NCBI RefSeq assembly: GCF_900230255.1
Contig: NZ_OCNJ01000017.1
Span: 1-64,000, forward strand
Length of the DNA stretch: 64,000 nucleotides
Direction of reading: 5' to 3'
DNA from: Caenispirillum bisanense
Lineage (GTDB): Bacteria; Pseudomonadota; Alphaproteobacteria; Rhodospirillales; Rhodospirillaceae
Shown: in pieces, positions 35,870-44,807 of the stretch
How positions within the stretch are numbered: the first letter of the stretch is position 1
How the letters are laid out: each line of letters starts with the position of its first letter
The notes under the pieces: generated by a model
The model's input: the letters and a program-made list of their open reading frames with translations, nothing else
The model's database searches: none
What the model was told of the DNA's origin: nothing
Made by a program: the position numbers and the translations under genes

Positions 35870-38200
35870 TCAGTTGCGCAGGGGCTTGCCGGTCACGAGC
35901 ATGTGCTCGACCCGGGCCAGCGTGTCGGGGTGGCGCACCAGGTCGTTGAAGGCTTCACGCTCCAGCGCCAGCACGTCGTCCTCGGTCAGTTCCACCGTCA
36001 CGTCGGCGGCGTCGCCGCCCGACAGGACATAGGCGAGCTTGCCGGCCACCACTTCGTCGTGGGGCGTCGCCTTGCCGAGCTTGCGGAAGCCCTTCACCGC
36101 CATCTCCAGCGCCACGCGGCCGGTTTCGCCGGGCAGGCGGAAGGTGGCCGGCTGCGGCGGCTGGTAGCTCTCCGCCATGGCCAGCGCGCGCGCCTTGGCG
36201 TCGGCCAGCAGGCGGTAGCGGTTCATGGTGATGCCGTCGGTCGGGCGCAGGAAGCCGTGGTCCATGGCCTCCGCCGCCGACTTGGCGACGGTCGCCACCG
36301 AGATGGTCTCGAAGGCCTTGCCGACCGTCGGCATGGGGCCCTTGGGCGCCTTCGGGTTGGCCTGCCAGCGGGCGAGCATCTCCTTGCAGCCGCCCCAGCC
36401 GGGGATCAGGCCGACGCCGGTCTCGACCAGGCCGATGTAGGTCTCGGCATGGGCCTGCACGGCATCGGCGTGCAGCACGATCTCGCAGCCGCCGCCGAGC
36501 GCCATGCCGGACGGCGCGGCGACCACGGGGAAGGGCGCGTACTTGAGCGCCTTGTAGACCTCCTGGCCCTTCTCGACCAGTTCCTCGATCTGGCTCCACG
36601 CCGCGATGTTGGCGGCGAAGAGGGCGAGGCCGAGGTTGGCGCCGACCGAGAAGTTGCTGCCCTCGTTGTAGATCACCAGCGCCTTGAAGCCGCTCTGCAC
36701 CACCGGGATGGACTTGGCGATGCCTTTCAGCACCTCGGGGTCCAGCGCGTTCATCTTAGCCGTGAATTCCAGGCACGCGACACCGTCGCCGATGTCCCAC
36801 AGCGAGGCCGAGGCGGTCTTCACCAGCGGCTTGACGGTCCGCTTGACGTCTTCCAGCATCACCACGCCGTCGGGGCGGCGCATGGCGTGATACTGGCCGT
36901 CGGGGCCGAGCTGTTCGCGCGTGGCGCCGTCGATGCGGTAGAACGGCCGGCCGGCGGCGGTCTCCAGCAGGGCGGGGACGGGGATGCCCTCGGTCTTCAG
37001 CACCTGCACGAAACGCTCGGTGCCGATCTTGTCGATCAGCTCGAACGGGCCCTGCTTCCAGTTGTAGCCGAGGCGCATGGCTTCATCGACGGCGGCCACC
37101 TCGTCGGCGGCCTCCGGCACCAGCGCGGCGGCGTAGGCGAGCGTGCGGGCCATGACGGCGCGGGCATACCGGCCGCCCTTGTCGGCGTGGGCGAGCAGGG
37201 CGGCGGCACCGCCCGCCTTGGCGGCGTCCAGGCTTTCCAGCTGCGCCTTCTGCGTCGGGCGGTAGTCGCCGGTCTGGAGGTCGATGGCCTCCTTCACCTT
37301 GCCGCCGCCGGCCTTGTTGATGCGGTAGAAGCCGCCCTTGCCCTTACGCCCGGTGTAGCCCTCGGCGATCATCTTTTCGACCAGCGACAGGTCGCGGTCG
37401 ATCTGGTGGAAGGCGTCGGTTTCCGGCAGCGCCTTGACCATGGAGCCGAGCACGTGCGGCATGAGGTCGAGGCCGACCAGGTCGATGAGCGCGAACACGC
37501 CGGTCTTCGGGATGCCGAAGGGGCGGCCGATGACGGCATCCGCCTCTTCCACCGTCAGGCCGAGGCGGCGGGCTTCGGTCACGCCGGCCAGCAGCCACAG
37601 GATGCCGAGGCGGTTGGCGATGAAGCCCGGCCGGTCCTTGCACACCACCACCGACTTGCCGAGGCGGTGGTCGCAGAACGCGGTCACCGCCTGGGCGGCC
37701 TCGGGGCGCGTCTGCGGGCTGGTGACCAGCTCCAGCAGGCGCATGTAGCGCGGCGGGTTGAAGAAGTGGGTGATGCAGAAGTCGCGCTTGAAGGCGTCCG
37801 ACAGGCCGCCCGTCAGCATCTCCAGCGGAATGGTGGAGGTGTTGGACGACACCACGCTGCCGGCCTTGCGCACCGCTTCCAGCTTGCGATAGAGGCTCTG
37901 CTTGACGTCGAGGCGCTCGATGACCGCCTCGACGATCCAGTCGCAGTCGGCCAGCAGGTCGAGGTGATCTTCGATGTTGCCGGTCTGGATCAGCTTGGCG
38001 TTGCGCTTGTGCATGAAGGGCGCGGGGTCGGCCTTCAGCATCTTCTGCACCGCCGTTTCGGCGACGACGTTGCGGTAGGCGGCGCCCTCGGGGACGATGT
38101 CGAGCAGCACGACGGGGATGCCGGCGTTGGCGACATGGGCGGCGATGCCCGCCCCCATGACGCCAGCGCCGATGACGGCGACTTTCTGGATGGCGGTCAT
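35870..38200 (-). CDS. fadJ: 3-hydroxyacyl-CoA dehydrogenase / enoyl-CoA hydratase fusion
   Basis: A 776-residue bifunctional beta-oxidation enzyme. The NAD Rossmann motif [17 protein letters not shown] is at the very N-terminus, followed by the dehydrogenase catalytic region [12 protein letters not shown] and [10 protein letters not shown]. The hydratase/isomerase domain forms the C-terminal third ([32 protein letters not shown]). This order is inverse to E. coli FadB/FadJ. The ATG at 38200 is 2 bp after the thiolase stop, with GGAGG inside the thiolase end, so translation is coupled. The symbol is by function. Confidence 0.93.
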   Translation of the reverse strand: MTAIQKVAVIGAGVMGAGIAAHVANAGIPVVLLDIVPEGAAYRNVVAETAVQKMLKADPAPFMHKRNAKLIQTGNIEDHLDLLADCDWIVEAVIERLDVKQSLYRKLEAVRKAGSVVSSNTSTIPLEMLTGGLSDAFKRDFCITHFFNPPRYMRLLELVTSPQTRPEAAQAVTAFCDHRLGKSVVVCKDRPGFIANRLGILWLLAGVTEARRLGLTVEEADAVIGRPFGIPKTGVFALIDLVGLDLMPHVLGSMVKALPETDAFHQIDRDLSLVEKMIAEGYTGRKGKGGFYRINKAGGGKVKEAIDLQTGDYRPTQKAQLESLDAAKAGGAAALLAHADKGGRYARAVMARTLAYAAALVPEAADEVAAVDEAMRLGYNWKQGPFELIDKIGTERFVQVLKTEGIPVPALLETAAGRPFYRIDGATREQLGPDGQYHAMRRPDGVVMLEDVKRTVKPLVKTASASLWDIGDGVACLEFTAKMNALDPEVLKGIAKSIPVVQSGFKALVIYNEGSNFSVGANLGLALFAANIAAWSQIEELVEKGQEVYKALKYAPFPVVAAPSGMALGGGCEIVLHADAVQAHAETYIGLVETGVGLIPGWGGCKEMLARWQANPKAPKGPMPTVGKAFETISVATVAKSAAEAMDHGFLRPTDGITMNRYRLLADAKARALAMAESYQPPQPATFRLPGETGRVALEMAVKGFRKLGKATPHDEVVAGKLAYVLSGGDAADVTVELTEDDVLALEREAFNDLVRHPDTLARVEHMLVTGKPLRN

Positions 38201-38202
38201 GG

Positions 38203-39327
38203 TCACACGGCCTCCAGCACGGTCGCGATGCCCTGGCCGCCGCCGATGCACTGGGTCACCAGGGCGAACTGCTTGCCTTCGCGCTTCAGCAGGGCGGCGG
38301 CCTTGCCGACGATGCGGGCCCCGGTGGCGCCCAGCGGATGGCCGAGGGCGATGGCGCCGCCGTCCAGGTTGATCTTGTCCTGGTCGAGGCCGAGGTCGCG
38401 GATGCAGGCCAGCGCCTGGGCGGCGAAGGCTTCGTTCAGCTCAACCAGGTCGATGTCGGCCACCGACAGGCCGGCGCGCTTCAGCGCCTTCTGGCTCGAC
38501 AGGATGGGGCCGAGGCCCATGACGTCCGGCGAGCAGCCCGACACGGCGACCGAGCGGATGCGCGCCAGCACGGGCAGGCCGCGGGCCTTGGCGTAGTCCT
38601 CGCTGCACACCAGCACGGCGGCGGCGCCGTCGGTCAGCGGGCTGGAGGTGCCGGCGGTGACGGTGCCCGCGGCGTCGAAGGCGGGCTTCAGGCCGGCCAG
38701 GCTCTCGGCGGTGGTGTCGGGGCGGATGCAGCCGTCCTGGGCGACGCCGCCGACCGGCACGATCTCGGCCTCGAAGCGGCCCTCGGCCTGCGCCTTCGCG
38801 GCCTTGCGGTGGCTCTCGACGGCGAAGGCTTCCTGGTCGGCGCGCGGGATCTGGTACTTGCGGGCGACGTTCTCGGCCGTGTCGCCCATGCTCACGTAGG
38901 CCTGCGGCATGGCCTTGTAGAGGCCGGGGTTGGGCAGCGGGTTGAAGCCCATGATCGGCACGCGGGTCATGCTTTCCACGCCGGCGCACAGGAAGGCCTC
39001 GCCGGCGTCCATCTGGATGGCGCCCGCCGCCTGGTGGACGGCCTGCATGGACGAGCCGCAGAAGCGGTTGACGGTGACGCCCGCGACGTTGAGGCTGAGG
39101 TCGGCCAGGAAGCCGATCAGGCGCGCCACGTTCAGGCCCTGCTCGCCCTCGGGGAAGGCGCAGCCGACGATGAGGTCCTCGACGTCGGCGGTGTCGACGC
39201 CGGTGCGCTCCACCAGCGTGCGCAGCACCTGGGCGGTCATGTCGTCGGGGCGGACCTTGGTCAGGGCGCCTTTGCCGGCCGGATGGAAGGCCGAGCGGGC
39301 ATAGCCGGCAATCACCACGTTCTTCAT
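38203..39327 (-). CDS. fadA: acetyl-CoA acyltransferase (3-ketoacyl-CoA thiolase)
   Basis: A 374-residue thiolase, the last step of beta-oxidation. The acyl-accepting Cys is in [17 protein letters not shown] (C90). The [24 protein letters not shown] (His) and CIGGGQG (second Cys) motifs are all present. Start ATG 39327 follows GGAG at 9 bp; a GTG 39336 in frame is possible. It is first of the catabolic genes behind the MerR regulator and should be under the operator at 39920-39933. Confidence 0.94.
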   Translation of the reverse strand: MKNVVIAGYARSAFHPAGKGALTKVRPDDMTAQVLRTLVERTGVDTADVEDLIVGCAFPEGEQGLNVARLIGFLADLSLNVAGVTVNRFCGSSMQAVHQAAGAIQMDAGEAFLCAGVESMTRVPIMGFNPLPNPGLYKAMPQAYVSMGDTAENVARKYQIPRADQEAFAVESHRKAAKAQAEGRFEAEIVPVGGVAQDGCIRPDTTAESLAGLKPAFDAAGTVTAGTSSPLTDGAAAVLVCSEDYAKARGLPVLARIRSVAVSGCSPDVMGLGPILSSQKALKRAGLSVADIDLVELNEAFAAQALACIRDLGLDQDKINLDGGAIALGHPLGATGARIVGKAAALLKREGKQFALVTQCIGGGQGIATVLEAV

Positions 39328-39394
39328 GTGCGTCACTCCGTCCTCGTTCCTTGCCGCCGCCGCCGGATGCTCGCGGGCGGGCGGTCGGCGGGGG

Positions 39395-39865
39395 TCACTC
39401 TTCCAGTGCGTCTTCCGCCGTCGCGTCCTTGCGCCGGCGGCGGCCCTTGGGGGCCGGTTCCCTGAGAATGGCGTCGGGGTCGAGGCCCCTGCCGCGCAGG
39501 GAGTCGACCACCACCTTCTCGATGTCCTTCAGTTCCTCGACCGTCGTCTCGATGTCGCGGCGCTGGATTTCCAGGGCCTCCAGCCGTTCCCACACCTTGC
39601 GGCGGAGCAGGCGCATCTGTTCCGTCTGGCTCGTGTCGACCACGTAGAGATCGAGGTATTCCTTGATCTCCGCCAGGCTGAACCCAAGGCGCTTGCCGCG
39701 CAGGATGAGCAGGAGACGGGCGCGGTCGCGGTGGGTGTAGACGCGCGTCGCGCCCGCCCGCTTCGGGTTCAGAAGGCCCTTGGCCTCGTAGAAGCGGATG
39801 GCGCGCGGTGTGACGTCCAGGTCCTCCGCCAGCTCCGTCACCGTGTAGAACTGCTGATCGGTCAT
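39395..39865 (-). CDS. MerR family regulator of fatty-acid/acyl-CoA catabolism (LiuR-like)
   Basis: A 156-residue regulator. The N-terminal winged helix YTVTELAEDLDVTPRAIRFYEAKGLL and YTHRDRARLLLILRGKRLGFSLAEIKEYLDLY are typical of MerR proteins. A coiled-coil follows, without the Cys set of metal sensors, as in LiuR-type regulators of branched-chain/fatty-acid degradation. The ATG at 39865 was chosen with GGGGAG. A perfect TGACGT palindrome lies 55 bp upstream. It leads the thiolase-FadJ-ACAD operon and likely represses it until acyl-CoA appears. Confidence 0.88.
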   Translation of the reverse strand: MTDQQFYTVTELAEDLDVTPRAIRFYEAKGLLNPKRAGATRVYTHRDRARLLLILRGKRLGFSLAEIKEYLDLYVVDTSQTEQMRLLRRKVWERLEALEIQRRDIETTVEELKDIEKVVVDSLRGRGLDPDAILREPAPKGRRRRKDATAEDALEE

Positions 39866-39919
39866 GCGAGTGACTCCCCCGTCCTTGTGGGACGCGGCCT
39901 GACTGCTACGTCCTTGGAT

Positions 39920-39933
39920 TGACGTATACGTCA
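39920..39933. promoter_or_regulatory. 14-bp palindromic operator upstream of merR-fad operon
   Basis: TGACGTATACGTCA is a perfect palindrome 55 bp before the MerR start. The identical sequence occurs upstream of FadL at 43385-43398. Position and identity point to the MerR regulator as the binder. Confidence 0.75.
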
Positions 39934-40008
39934 TCACGTGGGCCATGGGGAGTCCTCGCTTACCTTGCGTCGGTCAAAAAAAAGAGGCGATGTCGGGTCC
40001 GTATGCCC

Positions 40009-41772
40009 TCAGGAGGCGCCGGCGCTGCCGCCGGACGCCGCCTTGCGGGCGGCTTCTTCCTCGGCCACCAGTTCCTTGCGCGACAGCTTGCCGACCATGG
40101 TCTTGGGCAGGGTGTCGCGGATCTCGATGGCCTTCGGGATTTCGATGCGCGAGATCTTGTCGTGCAGGAAGTCGCGCAGTTCTGCGGGGCTGGCGTCGGT
40201 GCCGTCGCGCAGGGTGACGAAGCACTTGGGCGCCTGCCCGCGGTAGTCGTCGGGGATGCCGATGCAGATGCACTCGGCGACCGCCGGATGCAGGTACAGG
40301 GCTTCCTCGATGGCGCGGGGGTAGACGTTGAACCCGCCGGCGATGATGACGTCCTTGATGCGGTCGACCAGGAAGATGTAGCCGTCCTCGTCGACGTAGC
40401 CGACGTCGCCGGTGCGCAGCCAGCCGTCGGGCAGCGTCTTGGCGGTCTCGTCGGGACGCTTCCAGTAGCCGGCCATGACCTGCGGGCCCTTGATGGTCAG
40501 CTCGCCGCGCTCGCCGCGGGGCATGGGGTCGTGGGGCTCTTCCAGGTTGCGGATGACCACCTCCGTCCCCTCCAGCGGCAGGCCGATGGAGCCCGACTTC
40601 ACGAGGCCGCCGATGGGGTTGCAGGTGGCGACGGGGGAGGATTCCGTCAGGCCGTAGCCTTCCACCAGCGAACAGCCGGTCAGCTCCTCGAAGCGCTTCT
40701 TTACCTCGACGGGCAGGGGCGCGCCGCCGGAGATGCAGACCTTGAGGCTGGTCATGTCGTGCTTGGACAGGTCCGGCGCATTGTTGATGGCCGTGTAGAT
40801 GGTCGGCACGCCGGGGAACATGGTCGGCCGCTTGCGGCTGATGCACTTCATCAGCTGGCCCAGCTCGAACCGCGGCAGCAGCACGATTTCCGCGCCCATC
40901 TGCGTCGCCAGGTTCTGGGCGACGGTCATGGCGAAAACGTGGAAGAAGGGCAGGACCGCCATCATGCGTTCCTCGCCGTCCTTCAGCATGGGCACGGCGC
41001 GGCGCAACTGCTCGCAGTTGGCGGTGATGTTGGCGTGCGTCAGCATGGCGCCCTTGGGCACGCCGGTGGTACCGCCGGTGTACTGCAGCACCGCCACGTC
41101 GCTCTTCGGCGAGATGGGCGCGCGGGCCGGCTTGCCGGCATTGGCGACCAGCTTGTCGAAGGGGATGTGGCGCAGGTCGTCGGGTACGTCGGCCATCTCG
41201 CTGCGCTTGAGCACGCTGAACAGCAGGCTCTTCACGCCGGGCAGGATGCCGGTCATGGTGCAGACGACCACACGCTCGAGGCAGGTGCTTTCCAGGCACG
41301 CCGCGACCTTCGGATAGATCTGCTTGAGGTCGAGCGTCACCATCAGGCGGGTGCCGCTGTCGTTGATCTGGTAGGCCAGCTCGCGCTCGACGTAGAGCGG
41401 GTTGTAGTTCACCACCGTGCCGCCGGCCTTCAGCACGGCGAAGTAGCAGATGGTGAAGTACGGCGAATTGGGCAGGCACAGCCCGACCCGCACGCCGGGG
41501 CCGACGCCGAGCTGCTGGAAGCCCTGCGCGGCGCGGTTCACGAGGTCGAGCACCTCGGCGTAGGTGTACTTCTTGCCGAGGAAATCGAGGTAGGGCCGGT
41601 CGGGGAAGCGCTGGGCGCTGTCTTCGAGCAGGCTCGGGACGGCGCGCGGGACGATGGGGGCGCCGCGGGCGTGTTCTGGCCCGAGGCCGCTGCCGCCGGC
41701 GGCGCCGTCGGGCGCGGCCGGGGACGACGTGCCGCCGCCGGTGTGAGCGTGTCGCGTCATGGTCTCGCTCAT
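40009..41772 (-). CDS. fadD: long-chain fatty acid-CoA ligase
   Basis: A 587-residue AMP-forming ligase that activates fatty acids. P-loop YTGGTTGVPKGAMLTH, motif A5 VEGYGLTESSP, motif WLRTGDVGYVDEDGY and the hinge DRIKDVIIAGGFNVYP are complete, followed by the C-terminal lysine KISRIEIPKAIE...TMVGKLSRKEL. An extra 35-residue Ala/Gly-rich N-terminus precedes the domain. ATG 41772 follows AGGTGA. It lies 144 bp after fadL on the same strand and is probably transcribed from the fadL promoter. Confidence 0.93.
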   Translation of the reverse strand: MSETMTRHAHTGGGTSSPAAPDGAAGGSGLGPEHARGAPIVPRAVPSLLEDSAQRFPDRPYLDFLGKKYTYAEVLDLVNRAAQGFQQLGVGPGVRVGLCLPNSPYFTICYFAVLKAGGTVVNYNPLYVERELAYQINDSGTRLMVTLDLKQIYPKVAACLESTCLERVVVCTMTGILPGVKSLLFSVLKRSEMADVPDDLRHIPFDKLVANAGKPARAPISPKSDVAVLQYTGGTTGVPKGAMLTHANITANCEQLRRAVPMLKDGEERMMAVLPFFHVFAMTVAQNLATQMGAEIVLLPRFELGQLMKCISRKRPTMFPGVPTIYTAINNAPDLSKHDMTSLKVCISGGAPLPVEVKKRFEELTGCSLVEGYGLTESSPVATCNPIGGLVKSGSIGLPLEGTEVVIRNLEEPHDPMPRGERGELTIKGPQVMAGYWKRPDETAKTLPDGWLRTGDVGYVDEDGYIFLVDRIKDVIIAGGFNVYPRAIEEALYLHPAVAECICIGIPDDYRGQAPKCFVTLRDGTDASPAELRDFLHDKISRIEIPKAIEIRDTLPKTMVGKLSRKELVAEEEAARKAASGGSAGAS

Positions 41773-41916
41773 CGTGTCACCTGTGGGCTCGCGATCCGGT
41801 GTCCCAGGTCCCCCGCACGCTCCGCCCGTGCCCGGGGGGAGAGGGAGTAGGCCGGGCGGTTACGCCCGGAGGACCTGGAAGCCGGAGTGTCCGACTCTCG
41901 ACGTAATGTCGGAGGG

Positions 41917-43281
41917 TCAGAACGTCACCTTCAGCTGAGCGGCAATGATGTCGATGTCGCTCTTGTAGGTGCCGGAGACGGCGTGCTCGGGCAGGCCGCC
42001 GCCCTCGTTGCCGAGGTTGATGGAGGCGTCGTCCACCCAGATGTGGGTATAGGCGAGGTTCGCCGTCATGCCCGGCATGAACTCGTAGCCGACGCCCAGC
42101 GCCAGCCAGGTGCGGTCGGCGTCCGGCACGCGCGGCGTGCGGGTGGCGTCGGGCACCGGGCTCTGGTCGTAGGCGACGCCGATCTGCAGCTTCAGCTTGT
42201 CGATGGGGCTGTAGGTGGCACCCAGCGAATAGAACCAGGTGTCGTTCCAGTCCTCGACCGTGGTGCTGAGCGCGCCGGGGTCGCCCTCGCGGTAGACCGA
42301 CAGCTCGCGGAACAGCGACCAGTTGGTCCACGACACTTCGCCCATCACCGCGAACTGCGGCGAGAACTCGTGGTAGATGCCGAGCGAGGCGCTGTCCGGC
42401 AGGTTCAGCTCGGCGCGGCCCTTGCCGTTGCGGAAGGCCGGGTTGGTGCGCAGCGCGGTCGGCAGGTTCTCGAATTCGACGTCGCCGTCCAGCTCGTGAA
42501 TGATGCGCGAGCGGTAGCTGAGGCCGATGCGGGTGGTTTCCACCGGCTCGAACATGACGCCGACGGAATAACCCGCCGAGACGTCGTCGCCGGTGACCTT
42601 GGAGCGCGCGTCGCCGATGCCGGCGGTGAGCGCGGCGGCGGTGGCGAGCGGCGCACCGCCGGCGACCAGCCCGCCGAACACGGCGGAGCGGGCGTCGACC
42701 GCCTTGGTCAGCTCGGCATTGGCGTACTGGAAGATGGGGCCGCCGCCGATGGACAGCCAGTCGTTCACCTCGTAGGCGATGGTCGGCTGCACGGCGATGG
42801 TCATCAGGTCGGACCGCAGGGCGTGGTAGCGGCCGGTCCAGTCGGAGTCGTAGTCGGTGACGAGGCCGAAGGGCGTGTTCACCGCCAGACCGAACTTGAG
42901 GTCGTCGCTGTAGTCGTACATCAGGTACAGCGACGGCACGAGGGCGTTCTCGGCCGCGTCGTCCTGGTAGCCGGTGCCGCTGACCGGGCCGCCGAAGGTG
43001 GTGTTGGTGGACCCGCTGCCCTGGAACTCGGCGGTGGGCGCGATGTAGCTCAGCACCTGCTGCGCCTGGTGGCCGGACAGGCTGGTCATGCCGGCCGGGT
43101 TGAAGAAGATGGTCGACAGATCCTGCGCCTTGGCCGACGAGCCGGCGAAGGCGTTGCCGAGGCCCTCGGCGCTCTGCTCCTTCAGCTGGAAGCCCGAGGC
43201 ATTGGCGTCGGCGACGACGCCGACCGCGGCGATCAGGCCGACCACCGGCGCGAGGCGCGCTCCTCCCGCGTAGTTCCGCAT
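41917..43281 (-). CDS. fadL: FadL-type outer-membrane fatty acid transporter
   Basis: A 454-residue beta-barrel of the FadL/OmpP1 family. A signal peptide ends at VADANA, and the mature protein begins SGFQLKEQSAEGLGNAFAG, the typical N-terminal hatch, followed by STIFFNPAGMT. It ends with alternating strands and a C-terminal Phe (LKVTF). It takes up long-chain fatty acids or other hydrophobic molecules. ATG 43281 follows GGGAGGA. The operator about 100 bp upstream matches that of the merR-fad operon. Confidence 0.93.
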   Translation of the reverse strand: MRNYAGGARLAPVVGLIAAVGVVADANASGFQLKEQSAEGLGNAFAGSSAKAQDLSTIFFNPAGMTSLSGHQAQQVLSYIAPTAEFQGSGSTNTTFGGPVSGTGYQDDAAENALVPSLYLMYDYSDDLKFGLAVNTPFGLVTDYDSDWTGRYHALRSDLMTIAVQPTIAYEVNDWLSIGGGPIFQYANAELTKAVDARSAVFGGLVAGGAPLATAAALTAGIGDARSKVTGDDVSAGYSVGVMFEPVETTRIGLSYRSRIIHELDGDVEFENLPTALRTNPAFRNGKGRAELNLPDSASLGIYHEFSPQFAVMGEVSWTNWSLFRELSVYREGDPGALSTTVEDWNDTWFYSLGATYSPIDKLKLQIGVAYDQSPVPDATRTPRVPDADRTWLALGVGYEFMPGMTANLAYTHIWVDDASINLGNEGGGLPEHAVSGTYKSDIDIIAAQLKVTF

Positions 43282-43384
43282 ATGTGTCCTCCCTACGGTC
43301 ATTCTTTTCGGTCGCCGCTCTGCGGCAGCGTCCCCAACGACGACCACAGTAAGCGATACGAAGTTCACGTCAAGAGTTTTAGCA

Positions 43385-43398
43385 TGACGTATACGTCA
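43385..43398. promoter_or_regulatory. 14-bp palindromic operator upstream of fadL
   Basis: A second exact TGACGTATACGTCA, about 104 bp before fadL. On the minus strand a TTGAGT overlaps its upstream edge. A related half site (TGACGTATA) is at 43477-43485 and a diverged one (GTTCACGTCAA) at 43363-43373. The rest of 43282-43675 shows only a short hairpin, CCTAAG/CTTAGG, at 43566-43585. Confidence 0.75.
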
Positions 43399-43675
43399 CT
43401 CAAGCCGCAAATTTGCCCGCCGTCACGGGGCGCCGAGCGGCTGTGGCCGGGGAAATAGCGCTTTTGCGCCGCACCATGACGTATAGGGAAGGCGGAGGAC
43501 GGAGCGTCTTCCTTGGGTTGATCGGGAGGTGCGGTGCACGCGGCTAAAGTGGATGATGCCTGGGCCCTAAGCCGTCCGACTTAGGCCGCAGGGAGAGGTG
43601 TCGCCGCCATGCCCGTTGCGTCGACGCCGCAGCGGCCCCACTTCGGCGGCACCGCCTCCCCGCGCCGGAGCCTTC

Positions 43676-44197
43676 ATGCCGAATCCGATGCTCGCCGACC
43701 ACGCCTTCTGGCGCTTCTCCCTCGACCGTTACGGCCGCCCCGGTGTGGCGGAGGCCTGCCTGGCGCTGCAGGACCGCCGCGGTGCCGACGTGAACGTGGT
43801 GCTGCTGGTCCTGTGGCAGGCGGAGCAGGGGCGGGGGCTGGCGGAGTCGACCCTGTCGGCGGTGCTGGCGGCGTCGCGCGACTGGCAGGCGCAGGTGGTC
43901 GGCCCGGTCCGCGCGGCGCGGCGGGCCGCCAAGCGGGCGGCGGAGGCGGGTGATGCGGCGGCGGCGGCGCTCTACCCGCGCCTGAAGGAAGCGGAACTGG
44001 CCTGCGAGCACGCCGAGCAGACGGCGCTGGCGGCCCTGGTGCCGGCGGAGGCGGCGGGCCCGCCCGACCGGCGCGCGGCGGAACTGGGCTTGCGCGCCTA
44101 TCTGGCGACCCTGCCCGGCGGGCCGGCGGCGCAAGAGGTGGACTGGCTGGCGGTGCTGGTGACGGCCGTCAGTCCCGCGGCTTCGCATCCTCGCTGA
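43676..44197 (+). CDS. TIGR02444 family protein
   Basis: A 173-residue soluble helical protein. The N-terminal pattern ADHAFWRFSLDRYGRPGVAEACLALQDR followed by ADVNVVLLVLW identifies the TIGR02444 family, which is widespread in proteobacteria and of unknown function. ATG 43676 follows CCGGAG; an earlier in-frame start would add unconserved sequence. Its last 29 bp overlap the end of the convergent exonuclease gene. Confidence 0.82.
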   Translation: MPNPMLADHAFWRFSLDRYGRPGVAEACLALQDRRGADVNVVLLVLWQAEQGRGLAESTLSAVLAASRDWQAQVVGPVRAARRAAKRAAEAGDAAAAALYPRLKEAELACEHAEQTALAALVPAEAAGPPDRRAAELGLRAYLATLPGGPAAQEVDWLAVLVTAVSPAASHPR

Positions 44198-44807
44198 GCT
44201 TGACGTAGACCAGCGCCGTCATCAGGGCGTCGTTGAAGGCGTCGTGCGCCTCCCGCTCCGGCAGGGCAAGGGCCTGCAGGATGCTGTGGAGGCGCAGGTC
44301 GACGTTGCCGTTGTAGTGGGTGCCGAGGCTCTTCACCCGGCTGTCGTAGTACAGCGCCGAGACGTCCGTCTGCCGGTTGGGCAGGCCGACGCCGAGCCAC
44401 GGCCGCAGGTACTTGTTCACCATGGCGACGTCGAATTCCAGGTAGTACCCCACCAGCGGCCGGCTGCCGATGAAATGCAGGAACTGGTCGAGCGCCTCGC
44501 GCACCGGCAGGCCGTCGGCGACGTCCATCTCGCGCAGCCGGTTGATCTTGATGGCGTCGGCGCCGATGCCCCGTTCGGGCCGCACGATCAGCTCCAGCCG
44601 CCGGCTCGCCAGCACGCGGTTGTCCTTGATGACGACGGCGCCGATGGACAGCAGCTCGGCGGTGGTGGGGTCGAGGCCGGACGTCTCGCAGTCGAAGCAC
44701 ACCAGCTCGCCGCTGGTATCCGGCTCGAACAGGAAGCCGTAGGCCGGGTCCTTCAGCCGGCGGCGGCCGATGGCGGTCTTCAGGCCGTGCAGCAGGGCGA
44801 AGGTCAT
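44169..44807 (-). CDS. DEDDh 3'-5' exonuclease (DNA polymerase III epsilon-like)
   Basis: A 212-residue single-domain exonuclease. The first motif LVCFDCETSGLDP gives D39 and E41. VGYYLEFDVAMVNKYL gives the second Asp, and REAHDAFNDALMTALVY gives the catalytic His and third Asp. It is too short and separate to be the replicative epsilon with its polymerase tail. Its start overlaps the end of the DUF294/CBS gene by 4 bp, so it is coupled to a signalling protein beside the acetate transporter, an association seen in other proteobacteria. The substrate could be DNA or short RNA. Confidence 0.9.
   Translation of the reverse strand: MTFALLHGLKTAIGRRRLKDPAYGFLFEPDTSGELVCFDCETSGLDPTTAELLSIGAVVIKDNRVLASRRLELIVRPERGIGADAIKINRLREMDVADGLPVREALDQFLHFIGSRPLVGYYLEFDVAMVNKYLRPWLGVGLPNRQTDVSALYYDSRVKSLGTHYNGNVDLRLHSILQALALPEREAHDAFNDALMTALVYVKLSEDAKPRD

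Noticed and set aside
40009..41772. Annotation of the ligase as acetyl-CoA synthetase
   Set aside because: Near the acetate genes but belongs to the FadD-like branch by length, motifs and operon with fadL.
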